Below, in pieces: positions 10,845 through 18,923 of a DNA stretch of 64,000 bases. The position numbers and the translations under genes are program-made. Origin of the DNA: Mesorhizobium sp. 113-3-3. Its GTDB lineage: Bacteria > Pseudomonadota > Alphaproteobacteria > Rhizobiales > Rhizobiaceae. The stretch lies in assembly GCF_016756495.1 (NCBI RefSeq), contig NZ_AP023243.1, forward strand, positions 3,724,501 through 3,788,500, given 5' to 3'. The notes beneath the pieces are model-generated. The model worked only from the letters and a program-made list of their open reading frames with translations, was not told where the DNA came from and did no database searches. Numbering within the stretch: the first letter of the stretch is position 1; each line of letters opens with the position of its first letter.

Positions 10845-11029
10845 ATAGCGGCGTCGATCACGAGATGACCGCCAAGGTAGACGAGGCCGCCGTATGGCTC
10901 GCTGTCAACTGGTGGAAGGCAGAGCGCCCGCTGGTGCCGTTCCTGCGCCGAAGGTTCGGCCTGACGCCCATGGAGGCCGTTACTGCAATGCGCGAGAGCG
11001 CCCGGATCAAGGGGCTCGCCGATGCTTAA
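10841..11029 (+). CDS. Small hypothetical protein, 62 aa
   Basis: The protein is predicted helical, with a central AVNWWKAERPLVPFLRRRFGLTP segment. Such small proteins often accompany AlpA-like genes in rhizobial prophages. Four-base overlaps on both sides tie it to the AlpA-like and zinc-finger genes in one transcript. The function is unknown. Confidence 0.7.
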   Translation: MNSGVDHEMTAKVDEAAVWLAVNWWKAERPLVPFLRRRFGLTPMEAVTAMRESARIKGLADA

Positions 11030-11354
11030 CCCAGAAAATGAAACCGCCGCCCCGAGTGGCATCGGGAACGGCGGCAAAGAAAATTCCACGCGCACTTCTA
11101 TCCTTTCCGGCATGACCCCGCAAGCGCGGTGGGCAGCGGCAAACCCGCTCGCGGTGTGGGCGCATCGGTGCTTCGAAGCTGCCCTGCGCAAAGGCTTGGT
11201 GGATCGCAAGCCCTGCCAGGTATGCGGCGCCGAGCCCGCGGACTTTCACCACCACCCGCAACATTACGATCAGCCGCTTCTCGGAGCGTTCCTTTGCAGG
11301 AAACATCATGTAGCGGAGCACCGTCGACTGAAGTGCGAGGCCACCAATGGCTAA
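11022..11354 (+). CDS. Small zinc-finger protein, HNH-like
   Basis: This is a 110-aa protein whose C-terminal half is a compact zinc site: PCQVCGAEPADFHHHPQHYDQP followed by LLGAFLCRKHHVAEH. The spacing C-x2-C ... C-x2-H with an HHH cluster resembles the short HNH-type fingers found in phages, although the protein is too short for a full endonuclease call. The first 30 residues are polar and probably disordered. It overlaps the next gene by 8 bp. Confidence 0.7.
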   Translation: MLNPENETAAPSGIGNGGKENSTRTSILSGMTPQARWAAANPLAVWAHRCFEAALRKGLVDRKPCQVCGAEPADFHHHPQHYDQPLLGAFLCRKHHVAEHRRLKCEATNG

Positions 11355-11784
11355 GGCTTCCCGCCCATTCCATAAGGTCGGGCCAACTGTATGGCGCTCA
11401 AGGCGTTTCCTGGGCCTCACAAACGACCAGAGGTTGCTGTGGTTTTATTTCAGCACCGGCCCGCACCAGACGAGTGCGGGCTGTAGCATGGTCCCGCCAG
11501 CCTATGCGGTTGCTGATCTCGGCTGGACCAGGGAACACTACGAATCCTGTCTCGATGCCCTGTCTGTCGCTGATCTCGTCAGCCACGACGAGGAAACGAA
11601 CGAGATCTATGTGTGCCGATGGTTTCAGACTTCGCCGCCGACCAATGCCAAGCACGCCGCCGGCGTCGCCAGCAACATCTACAAACTGGACAGCCGCAAA
11701 GTGTCCGAGAAAGCCGAGGCGGAATTCCTTGAAACGGAATGGGGGGCTGAGTTCGTGGGCAACCCCTCCGTAGCCTCTCGATAG
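11347..11784 (+). CDS. Phage replication-type winged-helix protein, putative
   Basis: The protein has 145 aa. The N-terminal FHKVGPTVWRSRRFLGLTNDQRLLWFYFSTGPHQTSAG ... VPPAYAVADLGWTREHYESCLDAL pattern resembles winged-helix N-domains of phage replisome organisers: a short helix, then a step where one unit decides if a helper loader is needed. The C-terminal part is Ala/Glu-rich and short. An iteron-like, gene-free region follows directly, as in many phage replication modules. The function is inferred from pattern and context. Confidence 0.55.
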   Translation: MAKASRPFHKVGPTVWRSRRFLGLTNDQRLLWFYFSTGPHQTSAGCSMVPPAYAVADLGWTREHYESCLDALSVADLVSHDEETNEIYVCRWFQTSPPTNAKHAAGVASNIYKLDSRKVSEKAEAEFLETEWGAEFVGNPSVASR

Positions 11785-12041
11785 CCTATGCGAAGGGTGT
11801 CGATACAAGCAGAAGCAGAAGCAAAACAGATTCAGAACCAGAGATCAGAACCAGATCCAAAAGACAGACGGGGCTTTTGAGGAAGGAAGGAAACAAAGGC
11901 CTTTCGATACGGGACGTTTCATAGCCCCAGACAAAGCAGCCCCAAAGACATCCCCAAAGACACCCCCCCAAAGACATCGAGGCCCGCACAACATTTTTTT
12001 GCGCATGCTTATACGTCGCTAAAGCCCGCTGCGAGTGTCTA

Positions 12042-12064
12042 AACCGGCTTGTTACCGGTTGGTC
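12042..12064 (+). repeat. tRNA-Asn anticodon-arm look-alike inside the element
   Basis: AACCGG (12042-12047) and CCGGTT (12055-12060) flank a 7-nt loop CTTGTTA, followed by GGTC. The real tRNA-Asn has AACCGG, loop CTGTTAA, CCGGTT, GGTC. So stem and following bases are identical and only the loop differs by one inserted and one deleted base. It has the shape of an integrase core site with a different overlap sequence. Confidence 0.7.
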
Positions 12065-12129
12065 AGCATGTATCAAGCTATTGTAAACATTGTGTTTTGC
12101 TGCCATCATTTTGGCAGTTGATTTGCTTC

Positions 12130-12147
12130 GGGCAACGCTCGGGCAAC
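12130..12147. repeat. Internal GGGCAAC pair
   Basis: GGGCAAC occurs at 12130-12136 and 12141-12147, 11 bp apart, just before the TerS-like gene. It is the complement of the GTTGCCC repeats found at both element ends and has the same 11-bp spacing as the pair before the integrase. It begins 66 bp after the tRNA-like site. Confidence 0.6.
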
Positions 12148-12163
12148 AATTGGAGCTTCACCA

Positions 12164-12535
12164 TTGGCAAAGACCGCCTCAATCGCAAAACCTCAAGGCC
12201 GCTCTCGCATCGGCAACGGCAAGGATCTGTTGCCCGGCGTCAATGGGCGATCGTCCATAATGCGTCGCTACAGGGAGATTTACGGCCAACTCGTGAGCGA
12301 CATGGGCGGCGATCCGTCCGAGGCCAAGAGCATCATTGCCAAGCGTAGCACAACCCTCGCTATCTGGTGCGAGGAGGCTGAAGCATCGATGGCCAATGGC
12401 GGCGACATCGATATTAGCGAGTTCACCACGGCCACCAATGCATTACGTCGCCTGCTTGCCGACATCGGCTTGGAACGCCGAGCACGGGACATTACGCCGT
12501 CGCTCGCCGACATCATTGCGGGCCATGCCGCATGA
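12164..12535 (+). CDS. Terminase small subunit-like protein
   Basis: The protein has 123 aa from a TTG start with GGAG 8 bp upstream. It has a basic N-terminus (AKTASIAKPQGRSRIGNGK) and then helical segments RSSIMRRYREIYGQLVSDM and ATNALRRLLADIGLERRARD. A small DNA-binding protein overlapping a large terminase gene by 4 bp (ATGA) is most easily read as the small subunit, which would recognise the packaging site. No classical TerS fold can be proved by eye. Confidence 0.55.
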   Translation: MAKTASIAKPQGRSRIGNGKDLLPGVNGRSSIMRRYREIYGQLVSDMGGDPSEAKSIIAKRSTTLAIWCEEAEASMANGGDIDISEFTTATNALRRLLADIGLERRARDITPSLADIIAGHAA

Positions 12536-13938
12536 ACATCCTCCAGGCATGTGAAAGCCCGCTGCTGTTCAGCCGGTGGTTCAAAAACCGAGACAACTAC
12601 GCGTCGTGGTTCGCCTTCCTCGCGGCCTTCTTTGGCCTGCCTATGTCGGAAGACCAGCTTGCAACGTTCAAGCATCATACAGGACGCACAGAGGCCCCTA
12701 CGGAGGCCGGCAGCGAGGCATGGCTCATCGTTGGGCGCCGTGGGGGCAAGTCGTTCGTCATGGCCCTCGTGGCGGTATTCCTGGCCTGCTTCTTCGACTA
12801 TCGCCAATACCTCGCACCAGGCGAGAAAGCGACGGTGTTGGTGATTGCTGCTGATCGCAGACAAGCGCGGACGATCATCCGCTACATCAAGGCGATGTTG
12901 ACCGGCATCCCCAGCCTAGCGCTGCTGATCGATCGGGAAACGGCGGACTCTTTCGACCTGACCAATTCGGTCACCATCGAAGTCGGGACCGCAAGCTTTA
13001 GAAGTACGCGGGGTTACAGTTATGCGGCTGTCTTGTGTGATGAAATCGCATTTTGGAGGACCGACGACGCGGCAGAGCCCGACTTTGCCATCCTCGATGC
13101 CATACGGCCCGGCATGGCCACGATCCACACTTCGATGTTGCTTTGTGCCTCGTCACCCTATGCGCGGCGTGGTGCCCTGTGGGACGCCTACAGGCGGCAT
13201 TGGGGCAAGGACGGAGCACCGCTTGTTTGGAAGGCCACAACCAGGGAAATGAACCCTACCGTTCGGCAGTCGGTGGTCGATGCTGCTCTTGAGCGCGATC
13301 ACGCAGCAGCTTCGGCGGAATGGCTTGCAGAGTGGCGGTCTGACATCGAGGCCTTTGTCACCCGCGAAGTGGTTGAGGCTTGCGTCAGCTTGAACGTCAC
13401 GGAGCGTGCACCGGCAGGCATGATGTACAAAGCCTTTGTCGACCCATCAGGCGGCAGCAACGACTCGATGACGCTGGCCATAGGACATCGGGCAGACGGC
13501 AAGGCCGTGCTTGATGCCACTCGGGAGCGCAAGCCGCCATTCTCGCCGGAATCTGTCGTGGCGGACTTTGCAGCCTTGTTGCAGAACTATGGCATCTCGT
13601 CAGTTACGGGCGATCGATATGCCGGCGAGTGGCCGCGCGAACAGTTCCGCAAACATGGGATCACGTATCGCGTAGCCGACAAGCCCCGCTCGGATTTGTA
13701 CCGGGATCTTCTGCCACTCCTGAACAGCGGCAGCGTCGATCTGCTCGATGACGACAAGCTGATCAATCAAATCGTCGGCTTGGAACGTCGCGTTGCGCGC
13801 GGTGGCCGCGAGTCGATCGATCACGGCCCAGGCGGTCACGATGATCTGGCGAACAGCGTCGCCGGGGTCGTCGAGATGCTTAACCCCGGCCGGCAAGCGC
13901 CCATCGCTTATTCCGGCGTGTTCCAAACTGTCTACTGA
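12532..13938 (+). CDS. terL: Phage terminase large subunit
   Basis: This is the DNA-packaging motor with headful nuclease, 468 aa. The ATPase has a Walker A-like VGRRGGKS (residues 67-74) and Walker B VLCDE (167-171). The RNase H-like nuclease has its acidic residues: Asp304 in FVDPSGG, Asp361 in GDRYAGEW, and Asp437-Asp438 in GGHDDLANS. All key residues are intact, so the gene is under selection or recently acquired. In a full phage a portal gene would follow. Here two short genes and the tape measure gene follow instead. Confidence 0.93.
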   Translation: MNILQACESPLLFSRWFKNRDNYASWFAFLAAFFGLPMSEDQLATFKHHTGRTEAPTEAGSEAWLIVGRRGGKSFVMALVAVFLACFFDYRQYLAPGEKATVLVIAADRRQARTIIRYIKAMLTGIPSLALLIDRETADSFDLTNSVTIEVGTASFRSTRGYSYAAVLCDEIAFWRTDDAAEPDFAILDAIRPGMATIHTSMLLCASSPYARRGALWDAYRRHWGKDGAPLVWKATTREMNPTVRQSVVDAALERDHAAASAEWLAEWRSDIEAFVTREVVEACVSLNVTERAPAGMMYKAFVDPSGGSNDSMTLAIGHRADGKAVLDATRERKPPFSPESVVADFAALLQNYGISSVTGDRYAGEWPREQFRKHGITYRVADKPRSDLYRDLLPLLNSGSVDLLDDDKLINQIVGLERRVARGGRESIDHGPGGHDDLANSVAGVVEMLNPGRQAPIAYSGVFQTVY

Positions 13939-13948
13939 TGGAAAGATC

Positions 13949-14239
13949 ATGACAATGAAACCATCCGAATTGCTCGACAGCCACGCAGCAGCCGGCACCC
14001 GCTACGCAGCGGCGCTTACGGAATTGCAGGCAGCTTTCATCGACCTGGCCGGCCACGACATGGCCCTTGATAACAGGAACGTGCCCGTTGGCCCGACGCC
14101 TGTTCGCTCGTTCTTCGGAATCCCCGATTCGATCCCGTGGCCGCTACGTCATGGGCAGTTCGCCCCGAATGCTGGGCAGAACTGGCAGGAAGCCAGCCGT
14201 GCGCGCGGCAATGAACTGATCAACAGCGTGAAAGCCTGA
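13949..14239 (+). CDS. Small hypothetical protein next to terL, 96 aa
   Basis: The reading frame chosen starts MTMKPSELLDSHAAAG, 10 bp after terL. The N-terminal half is a helix with ALTELQAAFIDLAG. The C-terminal half has VRSFFGIPDSIPWPLRHGQFAPN, a compact Pro-rich strand region. I have the impression that similar proteins sit beside terminase-like genes in other rhizobia, but I could not check this. The function is unknown; a head or packaging accessory is possible. Confidence 0.65.
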   Translation: MTMKPSELLDSHAAAGTRYAAALTELQAAFIDLAGHDMALDNRNVPVGPTPVRSFFGIPDSIPWPLRHGQFAPNAGQNWQEASRARGNELINSVKA

Positions 14240-14249
14240 GAGGCCGGTC

Positions 14250-15035
14250 ATGAACATTCGCACCCAGCAGATTGTATCTCGCATCAACAACGATGCTCTT
14301 CGCCAGGCGGCGACCCTTTGCCTTGATGTGGCCCATAGGTTTGGCCAACGCGCCGCTTCCATCAATGGAGATCCGAGCTTTACAAAGGTCGGGCGTGAAA
14401 AGGTCCTGATGGAAGAGGCCGCCAAGACCTATCTTCCGGGTCTGAAGGTGGCATTCGCACCGATTGCCAAAGCCTTTGCTGATGCCAAGACAGCTAGGGC
14501 GGCGATTTCGATCCCAGCGCCGGATCCGAGCAACATTGCTGCTGCGCTTGAGAGGCAAGAAATTCGCGCCATGGTCAGGGCAATGAGCCCCAATGAGCGC
14601 ATGTCGTTCCTGATGGGTACGGTGGACGAGCGGATCGTGGATGCGGTCCTTTCGGCTCCGGGTGTTCTGTCCGGTTTGTCGGATGACAAGTTCGGGCAGC
14701 TTCGCGACCAGGCCGTTGAGCGCCGCTTCGGCGATCGGGTCGCAGAGATTCGAGAGGCGGAGGAAACCGCCGAAGCCGCGCAGGCGGCAATGCTCGTTGC
14801 GCGTAACGATATCAGGGCCGCCACGGGCCTCGACGAGCGTGCATTCGACCGTTTCGAGAAAAAGGCCGTCATCACGCCATGGCTGGTGAAGGAGGGCGAC
14901 CGGGTCGTCAAGGTCGTCCCCGGCAGCACTTACCCAGCGGCTACCGCTGACGAGATCGCCCTCGGGAAATTCTACGCCAACAAGGATGAATACCTTGCCG
15001 ACAATCCCGGCGCGCGTCTGGCCGCAGCGGCATAA
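14250..15035 (+). CDS. Hypothetical protein of the packaging module, 261 aa
   Basis: The protein is mostly helical, with a long charged central helix (VAEIREAEETAEAAQAAMLVARNDIRAATG) and a C-terminal small domain with TPWLVKEGDRVVKVVPGSTYPAT. It is too short and too helical for a portal and lacks HK97 capsid features. It occupies the place where portal, protease and capsid genes would be. A scaffold, connector or regulator is conceivable, but none is shown. Confidence 0.65.
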   Translation: MNIRTQQIVSRINNDALRQAATLCLDVAHRFGQRAASINGDPSFTKVGREKVLMEEAAKTYLPGLKVAFAPIAKAFADAKTARAAISIPAPDPSNIAAALERQEIRAMVRAMSPNERMSFLMGTVDERIVDAVLSAPGVLSGLSDDKFGQLRDQAVERRFGDRVAEIREAEETAEAAQAAMLVARNDIRAATGLDERAFDRFEKKAVITPWLVKEGDRVVKVVPGSTYPAATADEIALGKFYANKDEYLADNPGARLAAAA

Positions 15036-15050
15036 GAAGGGATCACCGAC

Positions 15051-18000
15051 ATGACCGAGATCGCCGGCAACGTCACAGTCCAGATCAGCGGCAACATCGC
15101 ACCGTTCGAAGCCGCGCTTGCCAAGGCGCACCAGATGGCGGCCACATTCGATGCGCAGATCTCGGCAAAGCTGAACGGTGCTGGCGTCTCGGAAGGCCTG
15201 GCCAAGATCGCGGCCGGGGTCGAACAAACCAATGCTCTCCTGGCAAAATTGACTACCTCGGGCAGCTCTGCCGGGGTGGCGCTTGCCAAGGTTGCCGCGT
15301 CCACCAAAACCACCACGGCGGCTCTTGCTGAGGTCGCCGCAGCAACCAAGCTGGTCAATGCCGAAATGGCGAGCATTGGTGGCTCTGCCGGCGGCGCTGC
15401 GGCACTAACCACCGGTACGATAGCGGCCAAGGATTTCGCTGCTGCACTTGAGGCCACTGGCGGCAATTTGGGCAAGATCACCCCTCAAATGCTAGGCCTG
15501 GCCGTGGCCAATGAAGAGGTTGCCGTATCGAGCAAAGTGGCAGCGGTTGGCATGGCCGAACTTGGCGTTGCTGAAACGAAGGCAGCCGGCCTTGGTGCTG
15601 GCGTCACCCGAGAATTTTCCGTATTGGGCGCGGAGATTGCCAGAGGCAATTTTAGCCGCATTCCGGGCAGCTTGATCGTGCTGAACGAGCGCCTGGTCAG
15701 CACCGGCGCCGGAGTCTTGACCCTTAGGAACGGGCTGACGGCGCTCGGCGGCCTGGCTTCGGCTGTCTTCAATCCTTTCACGCTCGGCTTCCTGGCCATC
15801 TCCATCGGTTCGGAGGTGGCTATCAAGGCTTTGGGCGGCATCAAAGGTAGCGTTCTGGACGTCAATACGGTCCTGGAGAACAACAAAAAACTGATCGATG
15901 ACATTGCCAAGGCCTACCCCGAGGCAGCGGTAGCGGCCAAGCAGTATGAAGAGCAAGCCAACCAGATTCCGAAGTCCATTGCAGCGGCCGACCTGGCCAA
16001 TCAGATAGCAGAGTCGCGGAAGACGCTCTCGGCGGAACTGGACACGCTTCGTATCGACCTGCACGCGCTTGGCGGTGAATACGCGTTGACCGGCAAGGCA
16101 GGCTCGGAAGCGTTCGAAGCCCTCTCTGGCCGCGTGCATGACGGCACGATCAGCGCCCAAGCCCTCTATTCCGAACTCGGAAGACTTGAACTCGATCCTA
16201 AGCTAAGCGCCGAGGCCCACGCCTTCGCCAGATCGCTGGAGGATGCCGCGAAAAAGGCCGCGGATCTGGAGCGGTCAATCCCCGTCGACACTGCTATCGC
16301 CACGATCATCAAGGATGACGCGAAAGCGCAGCATACGCTGTTCGAGATCTCTTCCGGCTTCAAGGATGTTGGCGCCAGTGCGAGCAGCGCAGACGCGACC
16401 ATCGCCAAACTGTTCGGCACCATGAACTCCGGCGGCAGCGGTGGCTTCGGTGTTACCCGGTCTCTAGCCGGTCAGTTCGGAAGCCAGCTTTCTGGCCAGC
16501 TTCAGACCACGCTCGGCATGTTCGAACAGGTCGACGCGGCTGTACAGAACGCGCGCCAGAACCAATTGGCTGGAATGGTGCAACTTGAGGCTCAGTTCCG
16601 CAGCACGACTGAACGGGTCGACGTGCTGAAGCAGGCAATCGAGACGTCTGCCGGCGCGGACAACATCAAGGCATTCTTCGGCGATGTTGCCGGCATCAAA
16701 GATGCAAACGCCGAGATCGCCAACGCCACTACGACCGTAAACAAGCTGTTTGCCGCTATGGCCTCGGGCAACACCAGCGTCAACGCCGTCTATCAGGGGC
16801 TAGACATGGTGCGCCAGACGCTCACCAAGGATGGATTCCCGGTTGATAAGGTAAACGCCTTCGTCGACTCATTGGTGCGTACAAACCAGGAGTTGGTCGC
16901 CGATACGGGCGCGGCCCATCAGCTCAACGCCGCCATTCAGGCAATCAAGGACAAGACCGTTAATATCACTGTCGTGACCCAGCAAGTCGGCAGCGGCACA
17001 AAGTCGATTTATGACGTCGGCACGACTGGCGGCATCGGCGTCACCCGCTACGGCGCTGACAGCAACATGACGCAAAAGGCCTATTCGCTGCCGTCCTACT
17101 ATGGCGGCAGCGAAGCCTCGGGCTATGGCTCCAGCTATGGTGTCTCTGGCGGCTCCAGCAACGTCAACGTTGCGCGGTTCAGCAGCACCACCCCGGTTTC
17201 CCAGACGCCGATCTTCAACACGTCGACGAACTCGTGGGGCTACGCCCAGCCGACGACCTATCAAGACCCTGCCAGGCTTGCCTATGTCAATTCGCTATAC
17301 CCGGCACGCGCTGCTGGTGGCCGGATCTCGGCCAATATGCCCTATTGGGTGGGCGAGCATGGCCCCGAACTGGTAATGCCCACCAGCGCTGGCACGGTCA
17401 TTCCCAACGCTCAGTCGATGGCGCTGGCCAATTCGCAATCGGCCTTCACCGGTCAAGTTGCCACCGCCGACACAAACCGCATGTGGACGCTTCAGATGAA
17501 CATCGAGGCGAACACGAGGAAGACGTCGCAGATCCTCGATGAGATCAAGACGAGCACGGCCGGCAGTTCCGGGCTTTCGTCGGGTTCGTCTTCTGGCGGC
17601 TCTTCGTCGGCCAGCAGCAGTCAGGCTGATCAACTCCGTGCCCAATACATGCAGGTCCTAGCCACCTGGAAGTCCAACTTCAATGCAGCCGGCATCGTGG
17701 GCGGTGGCCAGGTTGGCTACAACTCCAACGGTCTCGGCGCCACACCGGAACAGATCGCGCATCGTGTCGTCTATGGCTTTGACACCGGCGGCATCATGAG
17801 CGGTGGCGGGGGCGGAGACACCCAGAAGGTCGAGTTCTTCAAGAACCCGAACGAGAAGGTGATCATCGCGCGGCCGGATCAGTTCGCCGACGTCAGGCCC
17901 GGATCGACTGGCACGGGCTCGGCAGGCAATGGAGGGACCATCACCCAGACATTCCATGTTCGCATCGATGCTCCCAATGGCAATGTGAGCAAGGACAGCC

Positions 18001-18068
18001 TGGCCGCCGTACGCTCGCAATTTGCCGCTATCGGCCGCGACATGGCGAGGGCAGTCAATGGTCGATGA
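15051..18068 (+). CDS. Phage tail tape measure protein
   Basis: The protein has 1005 aa. The N-terminus GNVTVQISGNIAPFEAALAKAHQMAATF is the typical opening of tape measure proteins. Helical repeats with Ala-rich stretches follow, then a hydrophobic segment near residues 225-260 (VLTLRNGLTALGG ... NPFTLGFLAISIG). The C-terminal RISANMPYWVGEHGPELVMPTSAGTVIPN is the well-known late motif, and the end is Gly/Ser-rich with tail-like GNGGTITQTFHVRID. Length would set a tail of roughly 150 nm if used as a ruler. No tail tube, chaperone or tail-tip gene is next to it. Confidence 0.9.
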   Translation: MTEIAGNVTVQISGNIAPFEAALAKAHQMAATFDAQISAKLNGAGVSEGLAKIAAGVEQTNALLAKLTTSGSSAGVALAKVAASTKTTTAALAEVAAATKLVNAEMASIGGSAGGAAALTTGTIAAKDFAAALEATGGNLGKITPQMLGLAVANEEVAVSSKVAAVGMAELGVAETKAAGLGAGVTREFSVLGAEIARGNFSRIPGSLIVLNERLVSTGAGVLTLRNGLTALGGLASAVFNPFTLGFLAISIGSEVAIKALGGIKGSVLDVNTVLENNKKLIDDIAKAYPEAAVAAKQYEEQANQIPKSIAAADLANQIAESRKTLSAELDTLRIDLHALGGEYALTGKAGSEAFEALSGRVHDGTISAQALYSELGRLELDPKLSAEAHAFARSLEDAAKKAADLERSIPVDTAIATIIKDDAKAQHTLFEISSGFKDVGASASSADATIAKLFGTMNSGGSGGFGVTRSLAGQFGSQLSGQLQTTLGMFEQVDAAVQNARQNQLAGMVQLEAQFRSTTERVDVLKQAIETSAGADNIKAFFGDVAGIKDANAEIANATTTVNKLFAAMASGNTSVNAVYQGLDMVRQTLTKDGFPVDKVNAFVDSLVRTNQELVADTGAAHQLNAAIQAIKDKTVNITVVTQQVGSGTKSIYDVGTTGGIGVTRYGADSNMTQKAYSLPSYYGGSEASGYGSSYGVSGGSSNVNVARFSSTTPVSQTPIFNTSTNSWGYAQPTTYQDPARLAYVNSLYPARAAGGRISANMPYWVGEHGPELVMPTSAGTVIPNAQSMALANSQSAFTGQVATADTNRMWTLQMNIEANTRKTSQILDEIKTSTAGSSGLSSGSSSGGSSSASSSQADQLRAQYMQVLATWKSNFNAAGIVGGGQVGYNSNGLGATPEQIAHRVVYGFDTGGIMSGGGGGDTQKVEFFKNPNEKVIIARPDQFADVRPGSTGTGSAGNGGTITQTFHVRIDAPNGNVSKDSLAAVRSQFAAIGRDMARAVNGR

Positions 18069-18375
18069 GATAGAGAAATGGTGGAAGCCGCCACCCGAGT
18101 TGGTGCCGATGGTCGAGCAGAACCGCAGGGCCTTCAAGGCGCAATTCGGAAGCTGCGAGGAAGTGGCGTTCGATCGCTATTGGCTCGGAACATCCGAAGA
18201 CGGCGCCTATCTGGCCTTTCAGTTTCACAGGCCGGACGGCTCAATTCACCGGTTCGCTCTACCGAACGAGATGGTGCGGCAGTTCTTTATCGAATTCGCC
18301 GGATCAAGCGACGAGATGGGCGAGCGGCACCTAGCCGCGACCTTCGCCAAGGTTGAACCGAAGGGGCAGGCCTGA
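18058..18375 (+). CDS. Small hypothetical protein after the tape measure gene, 105 aa
   Basis: The ATG lies inside the end of the tape measure gene (11-bp overlap). The protein starts MVDEIEKWWKPPPELVPMVEQNRRAF and has a beta-rich middle (AYLAFQFHRPDGSIHRFALPNEMV) like a small response domain. It has no transmembrane segment. The place suggests a tail-assembly or regulatory accessory, but I do not recognise the family. Confidence 0.65.
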   Translation: MVDEIEKWWKPPPELVPMVEQNRRAFKAQFGSCEEVAFDRYWLGTSEDGAYLAFQFHRPDGSIHRFALPNEMVRQFFIEFAGSSDEMGERHLAATFAKVEPKGQA

Positions 18376-18403
18376 TGCGCAACGCAACGAAAGAGGTGAA
18401 GGC

Positions 18404-18751
18404 ATGAAAACGCTACCCATCGGCGGCAATGAGGTCGTCAGCCTCCCAGCCTATAACGTGATTTCCATCACGGGCGGCGCCGGCTCTATCGAGCGCCTTG
18501 GCAACAATCCGGGCGATCCATCATCCGGGACGATAACGACGTTTACCGCCGATGCGACGGTCGGCCCGTTCCCGGTCTGGACAAGACACATGCTACGGTG
18601 CACCCCGTCCAGCCACGTCAGTTATGACATTACGCCTGCCGATTTCCCCGCGGTGGACTCAGCTTTCGAGCGCGCACGGGTGATGAGCCAGGCCGAATAC
18701 GACGCTCTGTCGCCTCCCGAGCCGGCAACGCTCTATCTGATCGTAGGCTGA
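18404..18751 (+). CDS. Small virion-type protein, putative
   Basis: The protein has 115 aa after an AGAGGTGA ribosome-binding site. Beta-rich with many Gly and Thr, it ends SQAEYDALSPPEPATLYLIVG. An ending of the form Q-x-E-Y-D-A-L ... T-L-Y-L-I is common at the C-terminus of phage tail-fibre or head-decoration proteins. This is the last gene of the phage-like block. Confidence 0.55.
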   Translation: MKTLPIGGNEVVSLPAYNVISITGGAGSIERLGNNPGDPSSGTITTFTADATVGPFPVWTRHMLRCTPSSHVSYDITPADFPAVDSAFERARVMSQAEYDALSPPEPATLYLIVG

Positions 18752-18923
18752 TGACCGCCTGGCTCGCCTTCACGCTTCGCCACAGCGGGCCGCGTTACAG
18801 TCGACAACAAGTGCTGTAGCGCCCCGGGTCAGCATATGGCCGAAGCTCAATGTAGCCCGCGTCGAATCGTAGCAATGCACGTCACGAATCGTTTATATGG
18901 GCCGGTTCTTCTGAGTCGGTGTC

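Larger units (their letters stand above)
11785..12163. other. Gene-free region with iteron-like repeats: putative origin of the element
   Basis: These 379 bp hold no convincing gene. They contain AGCAGA repeats at 11808-11822, two TCAGAACCAGA repeats at 11832 and 11846, three CCCCAAAGACA iterons at 11940, 11952 and 11966, a T tract near 11995, the tRNA-Asn anticodon-arm copy at 12042-12064 and two GGGCAAC repeats at 12130 and 12141. The minus strand over the CCCC iterons has four runs of four or more G with loops of 7 to 11, a G-quadruplex candidate. Position after a replication-like gene suggests an origin. Confidence 0.5.

Noticed and set aside
11786..12109. 107-aa minus-strand frame in the putative origin region
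   Set aside because: It merely translates the CCCC iterons and AGCAGA repeats (GCLWGCLWGC and LLLLLLV runs) and has no start context.
14250..15035. 261-aa protein considered as portal or major capsid
   Set aside because: It is far too short for a portal, and its long charged helix and lack of HK97-type features do not support a capsid. Kept as unknown.
18751..18819. 22-aa frame overlapping the end of the 115-aa gene
   Set aside because: It is too short and has no distinct composition or ribosome-binding site; the TGATG overlap alone is weak evidence.
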